Below are positions 1 through 8,014 of a DNA stretch of 9,658 nucleotides, piece after piece. The stretch is taken from NCBI GenBank assembly GCA_019683665.1, contig JADGIB010000127.1, forward strand, positions 1-9,658. Direction: 5' to 3'. Below the pieces are notes generated by a model that ran no database searches, had not been told where the DNA came from, and saw only the letters and a program-made list of their open reading frames with translations. Position 1 is the first letter of the stretch, and the number at the start of each line of letters is the position of its first letter. The DNA comes from Solirubrobacteraceae bacterium (lineage in GTDB: Bacteria; Actinomycetota; Thermoleophilia; Solirubrobacterales; Solirubrobacteraceae). Both the position numbers and the translations under genes were made by a program.

Positions 1-108
1 CCTCAACGGGATCCCGGTGACGCTGGCGCCCCTGGCCGGCGACGGCGCGCCGGCGGTCGATGGCCGCGGCGACCGTCGCCGGCCCGGTCCGGACCCGGCG
101 GCGCGTGA
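1..108. other. Left-edge region, possible end of a neighbouring gene
   Basis: No gene can be assigned firmly here. Read on the plus strand from base 2, the first roughly 20 codons (LNGIPVTLAPLAGDGAPAVDG) have almost only G/C at third positions and look like real protein. That frame stays open to a TAG at 185-187, which would overlap the convergent HDAC-like gene by 79 bp, and it becomes Arg/Pro-rich after about base 65. Another plus frame stops at 18-20. The minus strand is also open in one frame. A truncated plus-strand CDS converging on the operon is the most likely explanation, but the evidence is weak. Confidence 0.3.
67..98 (-). terminator. Possible GC-rich terminator after the operon
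   Basis: Two adjacent dyads lie 10-42 nt past the stop codon of the HDAC-like gene. Bases 83-98 contain the perfect 10-bp palindrome GGTCCGGACC, extended by two further pairs beyond one mismatch. Bases 67-81 are CGGCGACCGTCGCCG, seven pairs around a single central base. Neither is followed by a T-tract, so this is not a canonical rho-independent terminator. U-less hairpin terminators have been proposed in high-GC actinobacteria. The position at the end of the operon is suggestive only. Confidence 0.3.
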
Positions 109-1199
<1,091 letters not shown>

Positions 1200-1200
<1 letters not shown>

Positions 1201-1604
1201 CACTCGGGCGACGGGGTCATGCTGTAGACGAAGAACGCCGGCTCATCGCCCACGTTCTCGAGGTGGTAGCGCCAGCCGGGCGCCAGGTAGACGCAGTCGT
1301 CCGGGCCGAGCTCGAACTCGCCCTCGTCCCAGCGCAGCCGCAGCCGCCCGCGGATGATGAAGTAGGTCTCGTCGACCGGCCCGTAGCGGTGGCCCACCTC
1401 CTCCGACGGGTCATCCTCCTTCGACGACCAGACGTTCGTCTCGTCGCCGGGCACCATCCAGCAGGCGCCGAGCAGCAGGTTGGACCCGCAGCGCTCCCGC
1501 GTGATCGCGCGCGCGATCGTCACCTTCGTCGGCGCATCGTCTCCCACCCGCTTCGGGACCTCCGCGAGTGGGATCACCTGGGGTCTGGGTCGATCAGCAG
1601 GCAT
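1200..1604 (-). CDS. Small single-domain cupin
   Basis: A 134-residue protein with one cupin beta-barrel. Motif 1 appears as GHRYGPVDETYFIIRG: H72, E79 and G86 fit, but the second His of the usual HxH is Y74. Motif 2 is intact, from G100 through P109-G110 and H114 to N117. H72, E79 and H114 could still bind one metal, so it may be an isomerase, a hydrolase or a ligand-binding protein; the motifs do not fix the reaction. It is not a clear ectoine synthase (EctC), although that enzyme is also a small cupin. The ATG lies one base after the ATPase stop (TGAGATG) and has a strong AAGGAG site 6 nt upstream (1611-1616). The stop overlaps the start of the HDAC-like gene. Its place between transporter and deacetylase suggests a role in the same pathway. 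Confidence 0.85.
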
Positions 1605-1605
1605 C

Positions 1606-2697
1606 TCAGGCTCCTTGGTCGGGATCGGCCTCCCCCACGACGACCGTCTCGTCGCGGGGGACGTGCAGCTGGACGTCGTCGCCGACGCCGAGGACCGCGG
1701 ACGTCCGCGCCTCCATGAGGGCGACGACGCGGCCGGCGTCCGGTACGTCGAGGACGATCTGGCGCTCGTCGCCGAACAGCAGCGTCTCCGCGACCCGGCC
1801 GCGGATCGGGATGCTCGGGCCGTCGGGCTCGGCGAGACGGAAGGAGCGGCGCCGCAGCGCGAGCTTCGGCCGGCCGAGCACCGGGCCCGAGGTCCGGCAC
1901 TCGAACTCGGACCCGACGGCGCGCACGCGCGCGCGGCCGTCGCCGCGCCGCTCGAGCAGCTGGGCGTCGACGAGGTTCGCGTTGGCGAAGAAGCTCGCGA
2001 CGAAGGTCGAGCCCGGGTCCTCGTAGAGGCGCTCGGGCGTGCCGACGTCGACCAGCCGGCCGTGGCGCATAATCGCGATCCGGTCCGACAGCGCCAGCGC
2101 CTCCTGCTGGTCGTGCGTGACGTAGATCATCGTCGCCCGGAGCTTGCGGTGGATCGACCGGATCACCGCCTCCATCTCGATGCGCAGCGCGCGGTCGAGC
2201 GCGCCGAGCGGCTCGTCCATGAGGATGATCTCCGGGTCGTAGGCCAGCGCGCGGGCGAGCGCGACGCGCTGCTGCTGGCCGCCGGAGAGCTGGCGCGGGT
2301 AGCGGTCCTGGTAGCCGCCGAGCTGGACGAGCTCGAGCATCTCGGCGACCCGCTCGCGCCGGCGCTCCTTCGGCCACTTGCGCAGCTTCAGGCCGTAGGC
2401 CACGTTGTCGGCCACGGTCATGTGCGGGAACAGGGCGTAGTTCTGGAACACCATCCCCGCCGAGCGATCCGCCGGGGTCAGGCGCGAGATGTCGCGCCCG
2501 CCGAGCAGGATCGACCCGCCCGTCGGCACGTCGAAGCCGACGATCAGGCGCAGCAGCGTCGTCTTGCCCGAGCCGCTCGGGCCGAGCAGCGTGAGGAACT
2601 CGCCGCGGGCGACCTGCAGCGTCACCTCGTCGAGCGCGACCGTCTCGCCGAAGCGCCGGGACACCCGCTGGATGTCGAGCGCGATGTCCGCTGTCAC
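1606..2697 (-). CDS. potA: PotA-type ABC transporter ATPase
   Basis: A 363-residue ATP-binding subunit that powers uptake through the two permeases encoded upstream. The nucleotide-binding domain is complete: Walker A GPSGSGKTT at 39-47, Q-loop Q85, signature LSGGQ at 137-141, Walker B IILMDE at 157-162, D-loop GALD at 165-168 and switch H195. Residues about 240-355 form the C-terminal regulatory extension with a TOBE-type domain, typical of the PotA/MalK/FbpC group. Length is normal for PotA. It begins with GTG at 2697; the last A of the preceding permease stop follows directly (GTGA), a 3-base overlap, and GGAGGT lies 7 nt upstream, which supports this start. The family alone does not separate polyamines from other cationic or amine substrates. 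Confidence 0.92.
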   Translation of the reverse strand: MTADIALDIQRVSRRFGETVALDEVTLQVARGEFLTLLGPSGSGKTTLLRLIVGFDVPTGGSILLGGRDISRLTPADRSAGMVFQNYALFPHMTVADNVAYGLKLRKWPKERRRERVAEMLELVQLGGYQDRYPRQLSGGQQQRVALARALAYDPEIILMDEPLGALDRALRIEMEAVIRSIHRKLRATMIYVTHDQQEALALSDRIAIMRHGRLVDVGTPERLYEDPGSTFVASFFANANLVDAQLLERRGDGRARVRAVGSEFECRTSGPVLGRPKLALRRRSFRLAEPDGPSIPIRGRVAETLLFGDERQIVLDVPDAGRVVALMEARTSAVLGVGDDVQLHVPRDETVVVGEADPDQGA

Positions 2698-3527
2698 CTA
2701 CCGGACCTCCGAAGTCGAAGAGCGATCAGCATGAGGAGGCTCGTGGCCACCATGAGGAGCGTGGCGATCGCGGTGATCACCGGGTCGACCCCGAAGCGCA
2801 CCGAGTCGAAGATCGCCTTGGGCAGCGTCACCTGGCCGGAGCCGCCCAGGAAGTTGATGAGCACGGCCTCGTCGAAGCTCGTGATGAACGAGAGCACGCA
2901 GCCGGCGAGGATCGCCGGCGCGAGCAGGCGCAGCGTGATCCCTGCCCACGCGCGCGCCCGGCCGGCGCCCGCCGTCATCGCCGCCAGCTCGAGCTCGACG
3001 GGGACGCGGCTCATGGCCGCCGCGGTCACGACGAGCGCGAGCGGGAACGCGAGCACCGTGTTCGCCAGCACGAGGCCGACGTACGTGCCGATCAGCTTCA
3101 GCTGCACGAACACGCCGTAGACGGCGACCGCGAAGGCCGACACCGGGATGATGAGCGCCACGACGCCGGCCGCCTGCAGGAGGGCGCGTCCCGGCAGGCG
3201 GCTGCGCGAGATCGCGATCACGGCAGGCACGGCGATGAGCGCCGACAGCAGCGCGACCGGCAGCGCGATCCTGATCGACAGCCAGATCGCGTCGAGCCAG
3301 TCGGTCGACTCCAGCAGCGTCTCGTACTGGCGCAGCCCCCACGACTCGGGCGGCCAGTTGAAGCGGTCGTCGCCGCTGAACGACAGCACGATGGTCAGCA
3401 GCGCCGGGGCGAGCAGGAAGACCGCGGCAGCGGTCACGACGACCCCGCCGACCGCGCGCGTGGCGAGGTCGGACAGGTGCCGGCGGCGCTCGGCCGGCGT
3501 CCGCGTGGTGGTCGGAGTGTCGGGCAT
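2694..3527 (-). CDS. potC: ABC permease, PotC-like inner-membrane subunit
   Basis: A 277-residue integral membrane subunit of the binding-protein-dependent importer. About six membrane segments can be seen, near residues 27-49, 82-106, 116-142, 147-172, 202-222 and 248-270. The cytoplasmic EAA loop that docks on the ATPase lies at about 178-205 (ELAAMTAGAG continuing to LLAPAI), with the conserved Gly G188. Two starts are possible. ATG at 3527 has GGTGG 7 nt upstream. GTG at 3533 overlaps the TGA of the preceding permease as GTGA and would add two residues. I chose the ATG on spacing. Translation is likely coupled in either case. The gene order binding protein, permease, permease, ATPase supports the PotC-like role; the symbol is by family resemblance. 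Confidence 0.88.
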   Translation of the reverse strand: MPDTPTTTRTPAERRRHLSDLATRAVGGVVVTAAAVFLLAPALLTIVLSFSGDDRFNWPPESWGLRQYETLLESTDWLDAIWLSIRIALPVALLSALIAVPAVIAISRSRLPGRALLQAAGVVALIIPVSAFAVAVYGVFVQLKLIGTYVGLVLANTVLAFPLALVVTAAAMSRVPVELELAAMTAGAGRARAWAGITLRLLAPAILAGCVLSFITSFDEAVLINFLGGSGQVTLPKAIFDSVRFGVDPVITAIATLLMVATSLLMLIALRLRRSGR

Positions 3528-3529
3528 CG

Positions 3530-4435
3530 TCACGCCACCGCCCGCATGAGACGCTCGCGCCCCACCGCCAGCAGCGCGGCGGCGAGCACGACCACGGCGA
3601 CGAGGAGCAGGAGCACCGACGCGGCGCTCGCGAAGCCGTAGTCGTAGTAGCCGAAGATGTTCGAGGAGATGACGCTCGCCATGAACGGGGCCTGGCCGCC
3701 GCCGAGCAGGACCGGCGTCACGTAGAAGCCGATGCTGATGGCGAAGACGAGCGCGGCGCTCGCGACGATGCCCGGCATCGCCAGCGGCAGCAGCACCGTG
3801 CGCAGCGCGCGCGCCCGCGTGGCTCCCATGCTGCGCGCCGCCGCCAGCAGCGACTGGTCGATGCCGACGAACACGCCGTACAGCGAGAAGACGGCGTACG
3901 GCACCATCGAGTAGACGATGCCCATGATCACCGCGCCGGTCGTGTAGAGCAGCTGGGCGCGGCCCAGCCCGAGGGCGCTGAGGACGTCGTTGAGCACGCC
4001 GTCGTTGGCGATCAGCAGGATGATCGCGTAGTTCTTGACCACCGTGCCCATCCAGAACGGGGCGAGGACCGCGAGCCACAGCACCGCCTTGACGAGCGTG
4101 CTGCGGGCGGTCACGAGGTACCAGGCGAGGGTCGCGCCGACGGTGACCGTGATGACGGTGACGACGACGCTCGCCAGCAGCGTCGTGACCATCGCCTTGC
4201 GGGTCGCGTCGCTGGCGAAGACGTCGGCGTAGTTGCCCAGCCCGGCGTCCTGGGTCAGCGAGTCGATCGTCAGCTTGACGAGCGGATAGAGGACGAGCCC
4301 GACGACGAGCGCGAGCAGCGGCAGGACCATGAGGAAGGCCGGCACGTTGCCCACGGTCGGGTTCCAGCGGCGCCTCCCTCCCCGCCGCGACGGCGGGGAG
4401 GGGACGGCGGCTGCGGGCGTCGCGGTCTGCGACAT
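3530..4435 (-). CDS. potB: ABC permease, PotB-like inner-membrane subunit
   Basis: A 301-residue membrane subunit, partner of the PotC-like permease. An Arg/Pro-rich cytoplasmic N-terminus (residues 1-30) precedes six likely membrane segments near 32-54, 85-110, 117-142, 165-190, 222-245 and 272-292. The EAA loop is well kept at 198-223 (AAARSMGATRARAL, then VLLPLAMPGI), with G204. The ATG at 4435 has GAGGG seven nt upstream that itself includes part of the stop codon of the binding-protein gene, so only 10 nt separate the two genes. Codons 12-20 lie in a perfect 12-bp hairpin (4376-4402) that may tune expression. Confidence 0.9.
   Translation of the reverse strand: MSQTATPAAAVPSPPSRRGGRRRWNPTVGNVPAFLMVLPLLALVVGLVLYPLVKLTIDSLTQDAGLGNYADVFASDATRKAMVTTLLASVVVTVITVTVGATLAWYLVTARSTLVKAVLWLAVLAPFWMGTVVKNYAIILLIANDGVLNDVLSALGLGRAQLLYTTGAVIMGIVYSMVPYAVFSLYGVFVGIDQSLLAAARSMGATRARALRTVLLPLAMPGIVASAALVFAISIGFYVTPVLLGGGQAPFMASVISSNIFGYYDYGFASAASVLLLLVAVVVLAAALLAVGRERLMRAVA
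4376..4402 (-). promoter_or_regulatory. Strong 12-bp hairpin inside the start of the PotB-like gene
   Basis: Bases 4376-4387 (CCCTCCCCGCCG) and 4391-4402 (CGGCGGGGAGGG) are exact inverted complements around a three-base loop. A further T/G position at 4375/4403 could form a wobble pair in RNA. In the minus-strand transcript this stem, 11 of whose 12 pairs are G-C, starts 43 nt after the binding-protein stop and covers codons 12-20 of the permease. It has no T-tract. Stable intercistronic stems after binding-protein genes are known to keep the binding protein in excess over its membrane partners (malE-malF is the classical case). That role here is inference. The stem could also be an accident of Pro/Arg/Gly codons. 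Confidence 0.5.
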
Positions 4436-4445
4436 CGCGCGGCCC

Positions 4446-5558
4446 TCAGCCCTTCATGTAGTCCTGCCAGCGCCGGTTGACCTCGTCGGCGTGCTGCGCG
4501 TACCACTCGAAGTTCGGCACGGCGAGCTTCGCGAAGGTCTCCGGGTGGTCGGCCAGCCGCTCGGGGTTCGGCAGCTGCTCGATCGCCTTCGGGTTCGGGA
4601 CCGAGTACGCCATCTCCTCGGCCCACTTGGCCTGGCCGTCGACGTTCTCGGCGATCGACTTCATGAAGGCGAACGCCTCGTCGACGTTGTCCGAGCCCTT
4701 GACGACGGTCCAGTACCCGGGCTCGTACGCGCCGCCGTCGACCGCGATCTCGAGGTTCATGCCCTCGTCGAGCAGGCGGTAGGCGCGGCCGCTCCAGATG
4801 AGGCCGATGTCGGCCTCGCCGGTGCGCATGACCTGCTCGGACTGGTCGCCCGACTCCCAGAAGACCTTGATGCTGTCGCGGACCTTGTCGAGGACGTCGA
4901 AGGCGCGGTCGACGTCCGGCTCGGCGGTCTCGGTGTCCGCAACCGGCGTGCCGGCCGCGACCTCGGCCATCGTCAGCATCATGAGCGGGGCGCCCGCGGG
5001 AGCCTCGCGCGTGCCGGGGAACCGATCGACGTCGAAGAACTCCGCCACGGTCTTCGGACAGGTCTTGACCTTGTCCTTGTTGCAGGCGACGACGTAGGAG
5101 AGGTTGCCCATGGTGAAGCCGAAGTCGGTCACCTTGCCCTCGCCGAGCGTCTGCTCCAGCTCAGCCTTCAGGTCGGCGGGCAGCGGCTCGAGCAGGCCCT
5201 GCGTCTGGAGGACCCACGCGTCGGGACCGGCGATCGAGTCGATCAGGTCCCACTCGATCTTGCCGGCACGCTTCTGCTGCTGGACCTGGGCGACCTGGGC
5301 GGCGGGCGCGTCGACGAACTGGACGTCGAAGCCCGACGGCTCGACGTAGTATTTCTCGGTGGCCTTGTCGTAGGCGCCGCCCCAGCCGCCGACGACGAGC
5401 GTGCCGCCACCGCCGCCGCCCGCGGTCGACGCCTGCGTCGAGGGCTGCGACGAGGCCGCGGTGCCCCCGCCGTCGTCGGACCCGCAGGCCCCGAGCGCGA
5501 GGGCGGCGACGATCGCCGCGGCCGGCGCCGCGACTCGGCGCACGAGCTTCCTGGTCAT
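4446..5558 (-). CDS. PotD-family lipoprotein substrate-binding protein
   Basis: A 370-residue secreted lipoprotein that captures substrate for the importer. The signal is basic (MTRKLVRR) with a hydrophobic stretch at 9-22 and lipobox LGAC at 22-25, C25 being the lipidated residue. A Gly/Ser/Thr linker (26-52) leads to the mature fold beginning LVVGGWGGAY, as in the extracellular solute-binding protein family 1/PotD group. Trp/Tyr residues that could line the pocket include W235, W256, Y260, Y282 and W283. In E. coli PotD the Trp aligned with W283 is followed two residues later by the amine-binding Asp257; here that place is V285, so the ligand may not be a plain polyamine. C159 and C167 could form a disulfide. 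A GGGAGGAGG site lies 12 nt before the ATG, rather far. It sits 61 nt after the M24 gene. Confidence 0.88.
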   Translation of the reverse strand: MTRKLVRRVAAPAAAIVAALALGACGSDDGGGTAASSQPSTQASTAGGGGGGTLVVGGWGGAYDKATEKYYVEPSGFDVQFVDAPAAQVAQVQQQKRAGKIEWDLIDSIAGPDAWVLQTQGLLEPLPADLKAELEQTLGEGKVTDFGFTMGNLSYVVACNKDKVKTCPKTVAEFFDVDRFPGTREAPAGAPLMMLTMAEVAAGTPVADTETAEPDVDRAFDVLDKVRDSIKVFWESGDQSEQVMRTGEADIGLIWSGRAYRLLDEGMNLEIAVDGGAYEPGYWTVVKGSDNVDEAFAFMKSIAENVDGQAKWAEEMAYSVPNPKAIEQLPNPERLADHPETFAKLAVPNFEWYAQHADEVNRRWQDYMKG

Positions 5559-5619
5559 CGTGATGTGATGCCTCCTCCCGGTTTGGCTGACATGGCCTGG
5601 ACGATGAAGCCGGGGCTCG

Positions 5620-6768
5620 CTAGACCTCGAAGAGGTCCGGCTCGATCTTCGAGAGGCGCTCGGCGCCGTCGTCGGTGCAGAGGACGGTGTCGCCGAGCTT
5701 GATGCCGAACCCCTCGTCGTGCAGCGCGAGGTTCGGCTCGATCGAGAACGACATCCCCGGCTGCAGCACGTGCGGGTCGCCCTCCACGAGCATCATCGGC
5801 TCCAGCCACCCCGGCGGGTACGCGACGCCGATGCTGTAGCCGATGCGGTGGCAGCGCCGGCGGACGAGGTCGAGCCGCTCGAGCACGGCGTTGCACGCCT
5901 CGTCGGGCGCCTTGGCCGCCGCCCCCGGCCGGGCGGCCGCCACCGCGGCGAGGTACCCCTCGCGGGTGCACGCGTGGACCTCGGCGACGCGCGCGTTCGC
6001 GCCCCCGATGACGGCGGTCCGCATCACGATCGCGTGGTAGCGGTGCACCGCCGCGCCGAGCTCGATGCAGACGACGTCCCCCTTGGAGATCGTGCGCCGG
6101 CCCGCCATGCCGTGCACGAGCGCGGAGCGCGGGCCGGAGACGACCATCGGCGGGATCGCCGCGTACTCGCTGCCGGCCTCGCCCAGCGCCTGCGCGGCCA
6201 CGCCGGCGATGTACGTCTCGGAGACGCCGGGCCGCAGCGCGTCGATCGCCGCGCGCAGCGCGTGGTCGGCCATCTCGGCCGCCTGGCGCTGGTAGGTGAT
6301 CTCCTCCGGCGTCTTGACGACGCGCAGCTCGGCGATGAGGTCGGTCGTGTCGGCGAACGTCGCCTCGGGCAGCAGGCGCTTGAGCTCGTCCCACTGCGCG
6401 GGCAGGAACGTGAACGACCGCAGGTCGATCCCGATGCGGGCGTCGGCCAGGCCGCGCTCGCGGATCGTCTGCGCCAGGATCTGGACCGGGTCGACCTTCG
6501 CGATGTCGTAGAAGGCGGGCTCGCGCAGCCAGCAGGTCGCTCGGGCACCCGGCATCTCGGTCGTGCGCGTATGCAGCACCGGCTCGTCGGCGCTGAGGTC
6601 GACGAGCAGCGACTGCGCCCAGAGGTAGCCGATCGTGTCGAAGCCGGTGAGCCAGTGGATGGCGTCCGGCAGGGTCACGACGATCGCGTCGAGCTCCTGC
6701 TCGCGGATCGCGCCACGCGTCCGCTCGAGGCGCTCCGCGTACGTCGCCAGGTCGAAGGGCAGGTACAT
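5620..6768 (-). CDS. M24-fold (creatinase/prolidase) hydrolase, probably metal-free, DoeA/EutD-like
   Basis: A 382-residue two-domain protein: an N-terminal creatinase domain (about 1-145) and a C-terminal pita-bread domain (about 155-375). Metal peptidases of this fold need Asp, Asp, His, Glu and Glu. Here these places read E236 (IELG), I247 (RYHAIVMRT), Y311 (IGYSIG), E344 (SIEP) and G359, so only one ligand is kept and peptidase activity is unlikely. H219, the equivalent of the catalytic His of creatinase, is present. The RYHA and GYSIG...YPPGW signatures recall ectoine hydrolase DoeA/EutD, from memory. A hydrolysis of a cyclic amidine or similar C-N bond is therefore likelier than Xaa-Pro cleavage. 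ATG at 6768 has GGAG 7 nt upstream. It is the first gene of the operon, directly behind the candidate LacI-type operator. Xaa-Pro peptidase is the annotation it would usually receive. Confidence 0.85.
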   Translation of the reverse strand: MYLPFDLATYAERLERTRGAIREQELDAIVVTLPDAIHWLTGFDTIGYLWAQSLLVDLSADEPVLHTRTTEMPGARATCWLREPAFYDIAKVDPVQILAQTIRERGLADARIGIDLRSFTFLPAQWDELKRLLPEATFADTTDLIAELRVVKTPEEITYQRQAAEMADHALRAAIDALRPGVSETYIAGVAAQALGEAGSEYAAIPPMVVSGPRSALVHGMAGRRTISKGDVVCIELGAAVHRYHAIVMRTAVIGGANARVAEVHACTREGYLAAVAAARPGAAAKAPDEACNAVLERLDLVRRRCHRIGYSIGVAYPPGWLEPMMLVEGDPHVLQPGMSFSIEPNLALHDEGFGIKLGDTVLCTDDGAERLSKIEPDLFEV

Positions 6769-6780
6769 CCTCTCACTCCA
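6769..6780 (-). promoter_or_regulatory. Ribosome binding site fixing the M24 start
   Basis: Read on the minus strand, GGAGTGAGAGG stands immediately before the ATG at 6768. GGAG has a 7-nt spacing, which is ideal. The longer reading frame extending upstream to 7041 would run through the promoter, the operator and the LacI gene, so it is not a real N-terminus. Confidence 0.6.
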
Positions 6781-6786
6781 CGGATG

Positions 6787-6834
6787 CTTGTCGGAATCGG
6801 ATGCCGGATCGTTCCGGCAACCGGGACCGGCAAG
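6787..6834. promoter_or_regulatory. Candidate LacI-family operator palindrome
   Basis: The core, 6802-6819, reads TGCCGGATCGTTCCGGCA: exact 7-bp arms around TCGT with CG at the very centre (6810/6811). LacI-family regulators typically bind even-length palindromes with a central CG, into which the hinge-helix Leu inserts. The symmetry extends imperfectly to 6787 and 6834; of 22 possible pairs, 17 are complementary, including the outermost CTTG/CAAG. Its right edge overlaps the -10-like hexamer of the operon promoter (6832-6837) and the rest lies in the expected start region and 5' leader, where a bound repressor would block transcription. The neighbouring LacI gene is the obvious binder. Confidence 0.7.
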
Positions 6835-6861
6835 GTAGAGAGGCGACCGTCGCCGTGTCAA
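6832..6861 (-). promoter_or_regulatory. Promoter of the M24-transporter-deacetylase operon
   Basis: On the minus strand a perfect -35 TTGACA (6861-6856) is followed after 18 nt by TACCTT (6837-6832), a modest -10. Transcription would begin near 6825, giving a leader of about 57 nt before the M24 ATG. The match to a housekeeping sigma-70/HrdB-type promoter at -35 is strong for such GC-rich DNA. The weak -10 and long spacer are the doubtful parts. The candidate operator overlaps its downstream edge. Confidence 0.6.
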
Positions 6862-6872
6862 GTGGGAGGTAC

Positions 6873-6894
6873 GATCCGCGCGCCTTGACGGATC
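6873..6894. promoter_or_regulatory. Secondary inverted repeat near the LacI-gene promoter
   Basis: GATCCG (6873-6878) and CGGATC (6889-6894) form exact 6-bp arms separated by 10 bp. The right arm overlaps TTGACG (6885-6890) on the plus strand, a possible -35 for the LacI gene, though no good -10 follows at 17-18 nt. It lacks the central CG of the main palindrome, so it may be bound by another factor, serve autoregulation, or be chance. Confidence 0.3.
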
Positions 6895-6946
6895 TCGAAG
6901 CGCTCGGACCACGCTCACCGGCACAGCGCCCGACCTCGCCCGGCGC

Positions 6947-7975
6947 ATGACGAAGCGGATCAGCATCCGCGACGTGGCAGCTGCCGCCGGCGTGTCGCGC
7001 ACGACCGCATCGGACGCCCTCTCCGGTCGCGGGCGCGTCAACGAGCAGACGCGCCGGCTCGTCGCGGAGACCGCGCGGCGGCTCGGCTACCGCGCCAACT
7101 CCCACGCCCGCATGCTGCGCCGCGGACGCTCCGGGATCCTCGCCATGGCGAGCTCGATGCTCCAGGACCAGACGAGCGACCTGTCGGGGGCCGAGTACTT
7201 CGCGGAGGTCGTGTCGTCGTCGGCGACGACCGCGCTCTCGCACGACTACGCGATGGTCCTGCTGCCGCTCAACCCCGGCGTCGAGCAGCTCGAGTCGTTT
7301 GCCGTCGACGGGGCGATCATCCTCGACCCCGTCCTCGGCGACCCGATGATGGCACACCTCGAGGCCCAGGGCGTCCCGGTCGTGAGCATGGGCCGCCCGC
7401 CCGACCGGCCGCCCGACGCCGCCACCTGGGTCGACAACGAGATCGGCTCCGCCGCCCGCCGCGTGCTCGACCTGTTCGCCGAGCGGGGCGCGTCGCGCGT
7501 CGCGCTGCTGACGAACGAGCCCACGCGCTCGTACACGATCGACACGATCGACGCCTACGAGGCCTGGTGCGCCGACACCGGGCGCGAGCCGATCATCGCC
7601 TCCACCGGCCCGCTGGCGAGCGAGTCGACCGGCTACGAGGTCGCCCGCGAGCTGCTCGACCGCGACGATCCGCCCGACGCGATCTACGCGCCGCTCGACC
7701 GGCTGGCCCTCGGCGCGCTCCTCGCCGCCGGCGCCCGGGGCCTGCAGGTGCCCGACGACCTCATGATCGCGGCGGGCAGCGACAGCCCGGGAACGCGCGC
7801 GTCGGACCCGCCGATCACCGCGCTGCAGCTCGATCCGCGGCGGGTCGGCCAGATCGCCGCCGAGCTGCTCATCGAGCGCATCGAGGGCGTCGGCGACCAC
7901 CCTCGGCACGTCGTGCTGCCGACCGCGTTCGCCGAGCGCGCGTCCACGGCGCGGGCGCCGCTCGGGTCGCGCTGA
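6947..7975 (+). CDS. LacI-family transcriptional regulator
   Basis: A 342-residue cytoplasmic regulator, divergent from the seven-gene operon. The N-terminal helix-turn-helix is clear: ISIRDVAAAAGVSRTTASDA at 5-24, then SGRGRVNEQTRRLV. The hinge region LGYRANSHARML (47-57, followed by arginines) keeps the Leu (L57) that in this family wedges into the central CG of the operator. Residues from about 63 form a periplasmic-binding-protein-like sensor domain, with the ligand-cleft segments DGAIILDP (121-128) and, near 245-255, the stretch AIYAPLDRLALGAL. The full family length is present. The likely role is repression of the operon until its substrate or an intermediate binds. The ATG at 6947 has no convincing Shine-Dalgarno sequence, so translation may be weak or leaderless; no better in-frame start is evident. 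Confidence 0.92.
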   Translation: MTKRISIRDVAAAAGVSRTTASDALSGRGRVNEQTRRLVAETARRLGYRANSHARMLRRGRSGILAMASSMLQDQTSDLSGAEYFAEVVSSSATTALSHDYAMVLLPLNPGVEQLESFAVDGAIILDPVLGDPMMAHLEAQGVPVVSMGRPPDRPPDAATWVDNEIGSAARRVLDLFAERGASRVALLTNEPTRSYTIDTIDAYEAWCADTGREPIIASTGPLASESTGYEVARELLDRDDPPDAIYAPLDRLALGALLAAGARGLQVPDDLMIAAGSDSPGTRASDPPITALQLDPRRVGQIAAELLIERIEGVGDHPRHVVLPTAFAERASTARAPLGSR

Positions 7976-8014
7976 GCGGGCGGGACGCGTTCAGCTGTGG
8001 GGCGCCGCCCAGGC

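Noticed and set aside
1480..3120. A 546-codon open frame on the plus strand opposite the cupin, ATPase and permease genes
   Set aside because: It is a high-GC shadow. The minus strand encodes proteins with complete family motifs over the same bases, while this frame gives an Arg/Ala/Asp-rich, motif-free product.
4446..5558. Assigning the transporter to spermidine/putrescine outright
   Set aside because: The family fits, but the conserved acidic pocket residue is replaced by Val and the neighbouring enzymes point to a modified amine, so only the family is named.
4329..5702. A 457-codon plus-strand open frame opposite the binding-protein gene
   Set aside because: Its product is low-complexity and resembles no family, whereas the opposite strand has a lipobox and a full solute-binding fold.
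6769..7041. An N-terminal extension of the M24 protein of about 91 residues
   Set aside because: It would run through the promoter, the palindrome and the start of the divergent LacI gene. The RBS at 6769-6780 and the family alignment place the start at 6768.
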